This document shows, piece by piece, positions 1 through 6,959 of a stretch of DNA of 7,999 nucleotides. Position 1 is the stretch's first letter. Each line of letters opens with the position of its first letter. The DNA is from UBA6164 sp964344895 (GTDB taxonomy: Bacteria; Patescibacteriota; Gracilibacteria; BD1-5; UBA6164): positions 1 to 7,999 of the forward strand of contig CAYFPB010000064.1 in NCBI GenBank assembly GCA_964344895.1. Reading direction: 5' to 3'. The position numbers and the translations under genes were made by a program. The notes below the pieces were generated by a model. The model did not search any database. It was not told the DNA's origin and worked only from the letters and a program-made list of their open reading frames with translations.

Positions 1-112
1 CTAAGTATTATTTTTTGTTATTTTTTCACGCTGGAAAGAAAATGACCAAAAAAACTTGATTTTTTTTGAAAATTGTATAAATTGCAATCATATAGTACTT
101 TTTTAATGTAGT
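1..112. other. AT-rich upstream region, no confident gene
   Basis: This stretch precedes the DUF4492-like gene. Plus frame 1 is open up to a TAG at 109-111 when TGA is read as Gly, but the short peptide is low-complexity and unrecognised, so no gene tail is claimed. It probably holds the promoter of the cyd operon. Confidence 0.4.
66..96 (+). promoter_or_regulatory. Possible promoter of the cyd operon
   Basis: TTGAAA (66-71) and TATAGT (91-96) are separated by 19 bp, a loose match to a housekeeping sigma promoter, ending 16 bp before the first ATG of the operon. The spacer is long and the region is very AT-rich, so a chance match is possible. No Shine-Dalgarno sequence precedes the ATG at 113. 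Confidence 0.3.
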
Positions 113-331
113 ATGTTTAAAATATTAGGGAAAGTATTTAGATTTTATTATGATTGATTAAGAAATCTAACACCTTTTTGAAAAAAACTATGGAAATTGC
201 TAGGAGTAAAGGTAATTATTCTTGTAGTTTTTGCATATTTTATTTTTCCAAATATTTTGAATGAGTATTATGATAATGATACAGATAGGGCAAAACATGT
301 AAGTAAAGAAATTTTAAATCCTAACCAGTAG
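113..331 (+). CDS. Small one-helix membrane protein, DUF4492-like, heading the cyd operon
   Basis: A 72-aa protein that appears only when TGA is read as Gly (residues 15 and 23). The N-terminus has a basic, aromatic stretch containing FRFYYDGLRNLTPFGKKLW (residues 9-27). A single hydrophobic helix follows at about residues 33-47, then a short charged tail. This resembles Pfam DUF4492, whose members are about 70-80 aa, carry an FYxDGF-like motif and one membrane helix, and commonly lie just upstream of cydA in Bacteroidota. The stop TAG is only 6 bp before the cydA start, so the two are almost certainly co-transcribed and perhaps translationally coupled. By position it may help assembly or stability of the oxidase, as CydX does elsewhere, but it is not a CydX homologue and its function is unproven. 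The family match is from memory of the motif. Confidence 0.78.
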
Positions 332-337
332 TTTTTT

Positions 338-1879
338 ATGTTTGAAATGAGCCTTGTAGATTGGTCTAGAGCTCAATTTGCTTTAACTGCCATGTATCAT
401 TGGTTATTTGTACCGTTTACTCTATGAGTAACATACATAATAGCTATAATGAATACCATATACTATTTTAAAAGAACAAAGTTTTGGGAAAAAACTGTTA
501 GGTTTTGGACTAGGATTTTTGCAGTAAATTTTGCTATATGAGTCGCTACATGAATAATACTTGAATTTGAATTTTGAACGAACTGGTCTAATTATTCCTG
601 GTTTGTTTGAGATATTTTTTGAGCACCATTAATGCTGGAATGAATAACAGCATTTATATTGGAGGCTACTTTTTTGGCTGTAATTTTGATTTGATGGTGA
701 AAAGTAAGTAAGGGATTTTACTTAGCTTCAGCATGGATTGTAGCTATATGAGGTAGTTTATCAGCTACATGGATACTTGTAGCTAATGCTTGGATGCAAA
801 ATCCTATTTGAATGCATTTTAACCCTGATACAATGAGAAATGAAATGCTTAACTTTTGGGAAGTGTTTTTCAATCCAGTAGCAATAGTAAAATTTTCACA
901 TACAATTGCTTCAAGTTTCACTTTAGCTTCAGTAGTAGTAATATGAATAAGCTCTTATTATTTATTACAAAATAGACAGAAAGTATTTGCTTATACAAGT
1001 ATAAAACTAGCTGCAATTTTTTGATTTTTCTGAGTTTTTGCAACGGTTATTACTTGAGACCTGTCTTGAGAAGAAGTGGCTTATAAGCAACCTATGAAAC
1101 TTGCTGCAATAGAATGACATTTTCATTGAGAAAAATCAGCTTGATTCAATGTTTTAACATGGTTTTGAGATAGAAATGAAGATGGTATCTATGAAATAAA
1201 GTGGAATCTTCATGTACCACATGCACTTAATTTAATAGTACACAAAGATACTACAACATATATTCCATGAGTATATGATTTATTATATTGAAATAAAGAA
1301 CAAAAAATTGTATGAGCTGTTGATAGAATAGATAATTGAAAAAAAGCAATACAAGCATTAAAGGATTATAAAATGTTTAAAGATCAATGAGATCTTTTTA
1401 GAGCAGATGAATCACTTGAAATTTTTAGGATGTATGAAAAAGATTTTTGATATTGATATTTTGACAAAAATAATCTTTGAGAGTTTGTTCCAAATGTACC
1501 ACTTTTGTTTTATTCATTTCGTTATATGGTAGCTATAGGTTTTTTCTTGTTTTTATTTTTTATACCAACAATGTATTATCTAGCAAAAAAAGGAACTTTA
1601 GAAAAACATACAAAACTTTTAAAGTTAGCTATAATAATGATACCTTTGACTTATATAGCTTCAGAATTATGATGGGTTGTAGCTGAGGTTTGAAGGCAAC
1701 CATGGGTTGTAAATGATGTATTACCAACAAAAGTTTGAGTTAGTTCTGCTAGTACTACTACTGTAATGTCAACTTTTTTCTGATTTTTATTTATATTTAC
1801 TATACTTTTAATTGCAGCATTGAAGATTGCTATTGCTGAGATAAAAAAAGGTCCTGGTATTTGAATTAAAACTAAATAA
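338..1879 (+). CDS. cydA: Cytochrome bd quinol oxidase subunit I
   Basis: A 513-aa polytopic inner-membrane protein. CydA oxidises quinol and carries hemes b558, b595 and d, reducing O2 to water and conserving energy by vectorial proton release. All expected residues are visible: heme ligands H21, H188 and M397, acidic pair E101/E109, the Q-loop signature KLAAIE (K254, E259), R395 in SFRYM, E450 and the GRQPW motif (452-456). These match E. coli H19, H186, M393, E99/E107, K252/E257 and E445 with shifts of 2-5 residues. The E259-M397 distance (138) is close to that of E. coli (136), indicating a long Q-loop. By hand count 33 of 40 glycines are TGA, including the Gly of GRQPW. Start chosen at ATG 338, 6 bp after the upstream stop. 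No Shine-Dalgarno is visible. cydB follows after 97 bp. Confidence 0.97.
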
Positions 1880-1976
1880 TTACCCCCTTGTAATTAATTA
1901 AAAATCCCCTATAATCCCCTTTAATAAAGGGGATGAAATACAAAAATTTATATTAATTAATATATAATATTATATT
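1880..1976 (+). promoter_or_regulatory. cydA-cydB spacer with strong hairpin and repeated C-tracts
   Basis: A perfect 9-bp stem (ATCCCCTTT 1914-1922 with AAAGGGGAT 1926-1934) closes on a 3-nt loop. Two further C-tracts upstream (CCCCCTT at 1883-1889, ATCCCCT at 1904-1910) could pair with the same G-tract, so alternative folds are possible. No U-tract follows on the plus strand, so it is unlikely to be a full intrinsic terminator. A role in mRNA processing or in setting the CydA:CydB ratio is inference. The last 40 bases before the cydB ATG are almost pure A/T and contain TATAAT at 1963-1968 without a convincing -35 box. Confidence 0.5.
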
Positions 1977-3134
1977 ATGTTTGATGCATTTACATTATAT
2001 GATTTTCAGCAGTATCTTTGGATGATAGTTTCATTTATATGAGCTTGTCTTGTGTTTATGTTGTTTGTCCAATGATGACAAGTACTGTCTTTGATTTTAT
2101 CAAAAAATGAAAAAGAGAAAACAGAGATTTTAAATATTATTTCTAAAAGATATGAGATAACTTTTACAAACTTAGTTGTGTTTGGTGGTTCTATGTTTGC
2201 TGTATTTCCTCTTTTTTATTCTACTAGTTTTTGAGGAGCATATTATGTTTGGTTTGCTATATTGTTTTTATTTATTATAGAATGAGTTAGTTTTAAATAT
2301 AGAACCAAAATGAGTAATTTTTTATGAAATAAAACTTATGAAATATTCTTATTTTTAAATTGATTTTTAGCTCCACTTCTATTATGAGTTGCTGTTGCTA
2401 CATTTTTTACATGATCAAACTTTTTAGTTGAAAAACAAAATCTTATTGCTATATGAGAATGAAGTCTAACTATTTCTTCATGGACTAGTCCTTTTCATGG
2501 TTTAGAGGCTTTATGGAATAGTTCTCAATGAGCGTATATTACAAATATCTCTCTAGGTATGACTTTAGTTTTTTCTTCACTTATATTAGCAGCTTTAAAT
2601 TTAATAAAAAATGTATCAAAAAGAAAAAATATTTACAAAAGAGCAAAAAGGAGTTTATACTTTAGTGTTCCTGTTTTTCTATTATTTTTTCTGATTTTTA
2701 TTTTTAAATTATTAACTATTGATTGATTTGCTTATAATCCATCAACAAAGGAAATATATCTAGAAGCATATAAGTATTTAAACAATTTTATTGAAATGCC
2801 TCAATTTTGAATCTTGTTCTTAATATGAGTAGTATCATTTGTATCTGGAATAGTTTTATGATATTTTGACAAGGGAAGAGTATGATTTTGGACATCTTGA
2901 GTATGATTACTATTTGTAGCTTTCTGTCTATTTTGTATTTCATGATTAAATAATACAGTTTTTTACCCATCACTTACTGAAATTTCACATTGATTAACTA
3001 TAGAAAATGCTAGTTCTAGTTTATATACACTAGAGATAATAGCTTATTCAACATTTTTTATCCCATTTGTATTTATGTATATCTCATATGTATGGAGTAG
3101 TTTGACTAAGGTTGTTGTTGAGGAGGAGTATTAA
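1977..3134 (+). CDS. cydB: Cytochrome bd quinol oxidase subunit II
   Basis: A 385-aa polytopic membrane protein, the partner of CydA; it holds no heme ligand of the catalytic type but is needed for assembly of the heterodimer. The N-terminus has the family pattern with a GGQ motif in the first helix (FVQGGQ, residues about 30-35, encoded with tandem TGA TGA). The C-terminal part contains FYPS, a LTIENASSS stretch and a final helix ending in YISYVWSS, a form that resembles Bacteroidota CydB proteins. Length is typical (about 380 aa). About 21 of 28 glycines are TGA. The start ATG 1977 fits the conserved N-terminus. No Shine-Dalgarno is visible. It ends 6 bp before a strong terminator and is the last gene of the DUF4492-cydA-cydB unit. 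Confidence 0.93.
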
Positions 3135-3140
3135 TAAAAG

Positions 3141-3170
3141 AAAAATCACCGCAAAGCGGTGATTTTTTTT
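3141..3170. terminator. Bidirectional intrinsic terminator between cydB and the membrane gene
   Basis: A perfect 12-bp stem (3141-3152 with 3156-3167) with GC core CACCGC/GCGGTG, an AAA loop and T-tracts on both strands (AAAAA at 3141-3145, T8 at 3163-3170). It lies 6 bp after the cydB stop and 5 bp from the stop of the convergent gene, so it can serve both. Confidence 0.93.
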
Positions 3171-3175
3171 GGGTT

Positions 3176-3742
3176 CTAGCTATTACCACTTGAAAGGTAT
3201 ACAAATCTATACCATACAACAATAACAACTGGAATACTATCAATAAGAAATACAGTAATCAAATCTTCTGGCATTGGTGGTCTTACAGCAAGTACACCAA
3301 ATATAGTTAAGAATAATGCTTTACCTAATAATAACATACGGTCAGCTGAAATTAAACTCTGAGCTTGACTATCTAAGTTTTCACCCATACTACTTAAAGA
3401 AAGTTTATAATCCTTTGGTGCCCACATTTTGAACCAAATACCAATATGATAATAAGCAATAAATGCAATTTTAATTATATTGGTCAATAAATCATTATTA
3501 CCTACACCATATATTGCAGTAACACAAAATGCTGTTAAAATTGTTGCAAAGCTAAAGTTTGTAGCTCTACTACTAATAATATATAAGTTACCACAATATT
3601 CTTGAGATACATTTTTACAATTTTCTTGTATTTTTTGATCCTTTCTCCACCAAAATAACCACCATGTACCATATAGATAGACTGCTATAAAAAGCATTTG
3701 TATCCAAGGCTGTATAACTCCTAAACTTAAGAACTCATGCAT
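3176..3742 (-). CDS. Unrecognised polytopic membrane protein (standard-code-like gene)
   Basis: A 188-aa protein that I do not recognise. It shows about five hydrophobic segments (about residues 13-32, 62-82, 86-106, 136-152 and 161-182), is rich in Trp and Tyr, and has a basic WWRKDQK after the first helix. An in-frame ATG at 3772 would add 10 residues, but ATG 3742 is preferred. It follows a strong Shine-Dalgarno (AGGAGAGA, 3754-3747), and the predicted -10 box (3780-3775) would leave no leader for the upstream ATG. None of its 10 glycines is TGA, unlike every other gene here, and a hand count of sample lines suggests slightly higher G+C than cydB. It therefore looks recently acquired or under different codon selection. 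It ends in TAG and shares a terminator with cydB. Its place between the oxidase and the SQR-like gene does not define its role. Confidence 0.8.
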   Translation of the reverse strand: MHEFLSLGVIQPWIQMLFIAVYLYGTWWLFWWRKDQKIQENCKNVSQEYCGNLYIISSRATNFSFATILTAFCVTAIYGVGNNDLLTNIIKIAFIAYYHIGIWFKMWAPKDYKLSLSSMGENLDSQAQSLISADRMLLLGKALFLTIFGVLAVRPPMPEDLITVFLIDSIPVVIVVWYRFVYLSSGNS

Positions 3743-3746
3743 ATTG

Positions 3747-3754
3747 TCTCTCCT
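3747..3754 (-). promoter_or_regulatory. Strong Shine-Dalgarno site of the membrane gene
   Basis: On the minus strand AGGAGAGA lies 4 nt before ATG 3742, with the AGGAG core 7 nt away, an ideal spacing. It is the only clear Shine-Dalgarno in the window; the other genes start after plain A/T leaders. It decides the start in favour of the inner ATG. Confidence 0.85.
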
Positions 3755-3774
3755 AATAATTTTGAAGTACATAT

Positions 3775-3802
3775 CTTATACTTATAAATTAATTTTTGTA
3801 AA
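3775..3802 (-). promoter_or_regulatory. Promoter of the membrane gene
   Basis: On the minus strand TTTACA (3802-3797), a 16-bp spacer and TATAAG (3780-3775) match the sigma-70 type at 5 of 6 positions each. An A-rich tract just upstream (complement of 3803-3829) resembles an UP element. The expected leader of about 25 nt carries the Shine-Dalgarno. Confidence 0.65.
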
Positions 3803-3812
3803 TAGATTTTTT

Positions 3813-3841
3813 TTGTTTTTATTTTTTTAGTATGATATAAT
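3813..3841 (+). promoter_or_regulatory. Promoter of the SQR-like gene, extended -10
   Basis: TTGTTT (3813-3818), a 17-bp spacer and a perfect TATAAT (3836-3841) preceded by TGA at 3833-3835 (extended -10 TGn). Transcription would start near 3848, giving a leader of about 25 nt with no Shine-Dalgarno. Its -35 lies 10 bp from the -35 of the divergent membrane gene. Confidence 0.65.
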
Positions 3842-3872
3842 ATTAATATATTTATATATTAACTATTAAAAT

Positions 3873-5105
3873 ATGACTAAAAATACAGTACATCTTGTTA
3901 TCATTGGTGGTGGTTTTTGAGGTTTAAGAACTTTTTATAACTTAGCTTGAAATAAAAATTTTGATATTACAGTTATAGATCCTAGAGAAAAACACTTAAT
4001 GAAGCCGGTTATGCCAGAAGTTGCATATGAAGGTAAAGATATTGAAGAAGCTCAATTTGAAATAAAACCAATTATTCAAAAAAAAGGTCATAGATTTATA
4101 AATGATTCTGTAGAAAAAATAGATCCTAAAACAAATAAACTTGTAACAAAAACAGGATTAGAGATTTCTTATGATTATTTACAAATATCATCATGAGCAT
4201 ATAAAGACTTTGGTGCTATAAAAGGTTTAGAAGAATATGGTTACAGTGTATGTGATGATACTCATGCTCCAAAATTAGCTGAGGCTTTAAAAAACTTTAA
4301 AGGAGGTAAAATCGCTATTGGTTCAGCTAAATCAAATTGGGGTAAAAGAGTAGATGCTCCAGATTGGTGGGCTCCATGTGAAGGTCCTATTGGTGAATCT
4401 ATGTTTATGATTGACTATTACTTAAAACAAAATGGTCTTAGAGATAAAACAGAAATAAATGTATTTACTCCAGGTGAAATATTCTTTGAAGATATTGGTG
4501 ATGATATCAGATGAGCAGTTGGATGATTAATGGGAGCAAAAAATCTAAACTTACATCTATCAAAAGTAACTACAGAAGTTACAGATAATAAAGTAAAATT
4601 TGAAGATGGAACAGATCTAGATTCAGATTTAACAATAATGATTCCAGTATATAGAGGTCCAGATTTTATTAAAAACTCAGGATTATGAGATGAAGCTGGT
4701 ATGTTACCAACAAATACTCAAATGAGACACCTAGATTATCCTAATATATTTGGTGCTTGAGATGTAAACGCAATCACAATGCCAAAACTAGGACACTTAG
4801 CTGTTATGGAGGCAGATATTGTTACAGCTGTTTTAAAAAATGAAGTATGAGATAAAGTAATTGTTCCAGAATACAAACCAGAAATTCTTTGTATAATGAA
4901 TATGGGATGACTCGAAGCTTGAGTTGTACTTACAGATCTAAAATTAGGAGGAAAATATGATCTAGTATGGCATGGTATGAAAAAATGAATATTCAAAAGA
5001 ATGTTTGATGCTTACATGATTAAAACAAAATGACATGTACCACCACACTTTTGAATCAACTTATTCAAAAAAATGGTTAAAATGTTTGGTATGGGTAAAA
5101 AATAA
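3873..5105 (+). CDS. sqr: Sulfide:quinone oxidoreductase-like FAD flavoprotein
   Basis: A 410-aa flavoprotein. SQR enzymes oxidise sulfide to polysulfide/sulfur and reduce membrane quinone. The FAD Rossmann motif IIGGGFGG is at residues 10-17, followed by an acidic strand end (VIDPRE, 34-39). The second FAD motif is NIFGAGDV (291-298). The protein has exactly three cysteines, C127, C169 (in APCEGP) and C340 (in LCIMNMGG). They correspond in position and context to the three catalytic cysteines of archaeal-type SQR (Acidianus C129, C178, C350). The C-terminus has basic, amphipathic stretches (about 366-383, 394-410) suited to monotopic membrane binding, as in this family. Thirteen of 46 glycines are TGA, fewer than in cydA, and most lie in the second half. 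An NDH-2-like flavoprotein is the main alternative, but the three cysteines favour SQR. Substrate is inferred. Confidence 0.85.
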
Positions 5106-5109
5106 AAAT

Positions 5110-5145
5110 AAAAAATCAGAAAACTTTCAGTTTTCTGATTTTTTA
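5110..5145. terminator. Bidirectional terminator between the SQR-like gene and pyruvate kinase
   Basis: A perfect stem of about 15-16 bp (5110-5125 with 5129-5144) with core ATCAGAAAACT/AGTTTTCTGAT and a TTC loop, flanked by A- and T-tracts on either side. It starts 4 bp after the SQR-like stop and overlaps the pyruvate kinase stop codon (5143-5145), so it can end both convergent transcripts. Confidence 0.9.
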
Positions 5146-6582
5146 TTCTACATTAATTACTTGTATACTTGGAGTAATTTCTTTTTTCTTGTTGATTCAA
5201 TATATAACAACAATTTGATCTCAGTGTTCTAGTAATTCTTTTTGTTTAAGCATTTCTATTGCAGTATTTATGTTTTCCATTTTTGATTTTTTCTCTATTA
5301 CAAAACTTTTTAAACCAAATAAGATAGTAAGTTTTTTTAATATAGAATCTGAATAAGTGAAACTAAATACTGGAAGTTTTGGTTTGAAGGCAGCAGCACT
5401 TCTTGCTGTGAATCAAGCTCATGAGAAAAGTATGATTGCTTTTGTTTTTAAGCTTTCTGCTGTAAAAATTGCATTTTTGATAAGTAATTTGTTTTTTTCT
5501 TCTTCTCAACCTAAGTTTCTTGTAAACCATTTATGTTTATATTTTACTTGAGTTTCTGAGTATTTTACAATACTTTTCATTGTTTTTACAGTTTCGATAG
5601 GGTATTTTCATGCTGCAGTTTCTCAAGATAACATAACACAATCAGCTTCTTGCATTACAGCATTAAATATATCAGTTACCTCAGCTCTAGTAGGAATAGG
5701 GTTATGAGTCATTGTTTCAAGTATTTGAGTAGCTACAATGAAAAATTTTCAAGCCTCTTTACATTTGTCAGCAATCATTTTTTGAATAACAGGAAGACTT
5801 TCATATGGAACTTCAGCTCCTAAGTCTCATCTAGCAATCATTATTCAGTCAGATTCTTCAATTATTTCATCTAAATTATCAAGAGCTTCTTGGTTTTCTA
5901 TTTTTGAAATGATTTTTATATCTTCAGGAGCATTAAGGGTTTTTAAGTAATCTCTTAACTCAATAATATTTCATTTATTTCTAACAAAACTCAAAGCTAT
6001 AAAATCGGTACCTATTCATACAGCAAATTTTATATCTTCTTTATCAGTATCAGTTATACCAGGTAAGTGTATTTTTACACCAGGTAGATTTATATGTCTT
6101 TTTGATCAAATAGAGTGTTTATTTAATGCTTCACATACTAATTCTCCAGGTTTTTTCTCAATAATTAATGCTTTAAGTAATCATGTATCAATATCAACTA
6201 TATTTCATACCTCTAAATCACTTGTAATATATTCATAATCACTTACTATAACTTTTCTATTTTCACTATTAGTTATATCTTTTTCAGAAGCAAGGGTAGT
6301 TAATATAAAAATTTCATCTTTTTCAAGGTCAATTTTTTCTTCTATATGTTTTGTTCTAATCTCAGGACCTTTTGTGTCTGTTAATATACCTAAATTAGTT
6401 TTTCATTCAGAATTTAACTCTTTTACATTACCTATTAATTTTTTAAAGTATTCATAGTTTGAGTGAGAGTAGTTTACTCTAACTACATTAGCTCAGTTAT
6501 CATACAATTCTTGAATTTTTTCTTTATTATCAGTTGATGGTCAAATTGTTGCAATTATTTTAGTTTTCTTTAATTGTTTCAT
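5143..6582 (-). CDS. pyk: Pyruvate kinase
   Basis: A 479-aa cytoplasmic enzyme converting phosphoenolpyruvate and ADP to pyruvate and ATP, the last step of glycolysis. Motifs in order: IATIGPS (10-16), RVNYSH (35-40, with Tyr where NFSH is usual), LTDTKGPEIRT (67-77), FIALSFVRN (194-202), IISKIEN with catalytic K227 and metal ligand E229, ARGDLGAE with ligand D253, ATQILETM with T285, PTRAEVTD (297-304) and MLSGETAAGKYP (317-328). A C-terminal PK_C domain follows (about 365-479). Length is typical (E. coli PykF 470 aa), so domains A, B and C appear complete. Eighteen of 28 glycines are TGA, including those in IGPS, ARGD and LSGETAAG. The start is the first ATG before the conserved KKTKIIATIGPS and has no Shine-Dalgarno. 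It is a single-gene unit, divergent from the 68-aa gene. In these bacteria with little biosynthesis it is a likely source of ATP. Confidence 0.97.
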
Positions 6583-6713
6583 TTACTATTATTTTAATAT
6601 ATAAAAATTAGAGCAATATTTTAATCAAAAATCACAAAAAAGCAAAATTAAAATTGACTTTTTGAGAAAAAGCATATACTACTTCACGTTATTTTATTAA
6701 TTTTAATTAAAAT
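6583..6713. other. Divergent intergenic region of pyk and the 68-aa gene
   Basis: These 131 bp must hold the promoters of both divergent genes. On the minus strand TTGATT followed 17 bp later by TTTATA just before pyk is a weak candidate. A TAAAAT-type -10 a little upstream is an alternative. No RNA gene or repeat is seen. Confidence 0.5.
6654..6680 (+). promoter_or_regulatory. Possible promoter of the 68-aa gene
   Basis: TTGACT (6654-6659) and TATACT (6675-6680) both match consensus at 5 of 6 positions, but the 15-bp spacer is short. The predicted start near 6687 would give a leader of about 27 nt to ATG 6714, like the leaders of other genes in the window. Confidence 0.45.
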
Positions 6714-6920
6714 ATGTTAGATTTTCATAGTAAATTTTTAGATTCTCAAGAAAAGTATTTAAATGAAAAAATTTTAGTTTGAGGTGAAATGGTAAAAAGA
6801 AAAGATTTAACAGAAGAACAACAACAAGCTATATCTGAAGAAGAAAGTTTTTGTAAAGCAATTAAATTTTCTCAAATGTATGGAAAATTAACTGTTAAGG
6901 ATATATTGGATGTTAAATAA
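6714..6920 (+). CDS. Small hypothetical protein, 68 aa
   Basis: A 68-aa soluble, highly charged protein that I do not recognise. It is rich in Glu, Lys and Gln, has no membrane segment, a helical-looking middle (DLTEEQQQAISEEE, residues 31-44), one Cys (47) and the tail YGKLTVKDILDVK (56-68). Residue 23 is TGA, so the frame is cut under the standard code. Support for it being real: a promoter-like sequence upstream, an A/T leader like its neighbours, a clear coding-type composition, and a hairpin terminator starting directly after the TAA. It is a monocistronic unit between pyk and the DHH gene. No function can be assigned; a lineage-specific regulator or small binding protein is possible. 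Confidence 0.65.
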
Positions 6921-6959
6921 AAAAAGAATTTAATTTTTTAAAAATTAAATTCTTTTTTT
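6921..6959. terminator. Bidirectional AT-rich terminator between the 68-aa gene and the DHH gene
   Basis: A perfect 17-bp stem (6921-6937 with 6941-6957) with a single G-C pair and a TTA loop, flanked by A5 and T7. It begins right after the TAA of the 68-aa gene. The DHH stop codon (6938-6940) sits in the loop, so this hairpin overlaps the end of that gene. The weak stem makes its strength less sure than the other two. Confidence 0.75.

Noticed and set aside
1..111. Tail of an upstream gene in plus frame 1, ending at TAG 109-111
   Set aside because: The frame is only 36 codons, unrecognised and low-complexity; with TGA as sense, short open frames are common here.
718..921. Minus-strand frame of 67 codons
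   Set aside because: It lies antisense within cydA, whose conserved residues fill this region; a shadow frame.
1477..1686. Plus-strand frame of 69 codons
   Set aside because: It overlaps cydA in another frame, where the CydA reading gives conserved SFRYM.
1914..1934. Hairpin between cydA and cydB as an intrinsic terminator
   Set aside because: No T-tract follows the stem on the plus strand, and ending there would cut cydB off from its operon.
1963..1968. TATAAT as a separate cydB promoter
   Set aside because: No -35 box at a proper distance, and such a match is expected by chance in this A/T run.
2788..2973. Minus-strand frame of 61 codons
   Set aside because: Antisense to cydB, with low-complexity Ile/Lys content typical of AT-rich shadow frames.
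338..3134. cydA and cydB as degraded pseudogenes, or TGA as Trp or selenocysteine
   Set aside because: Over 50 TGA codons sit on glycine positions in two intact frames with all catalytic residues, TGG serves as Trp, and no other frame damage is seen.
3999..4196. Plus-strand frame of 65 codons taken as a separate small gene
   Set aside because: It is an internal piece of the SQR-like gene, ended only because a TGA glycine (residue 108) would be read as stop.
4736..4996. Minus-strand frame of 86 codons
   Set aside because: Antisense to the SQR-like gene over its second FAD motif and third cysteine.
5035..5232. Plus-strand frame of 65 codons
   Set aside because: It crosses the SQR-like end, the terminator and the antisense of pyk; not a coherent gene.
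5357..5551. Plus-strand frame of 64 codons
   Set aside because: Antisense to the C-terminal domain of pyruvate kinase.
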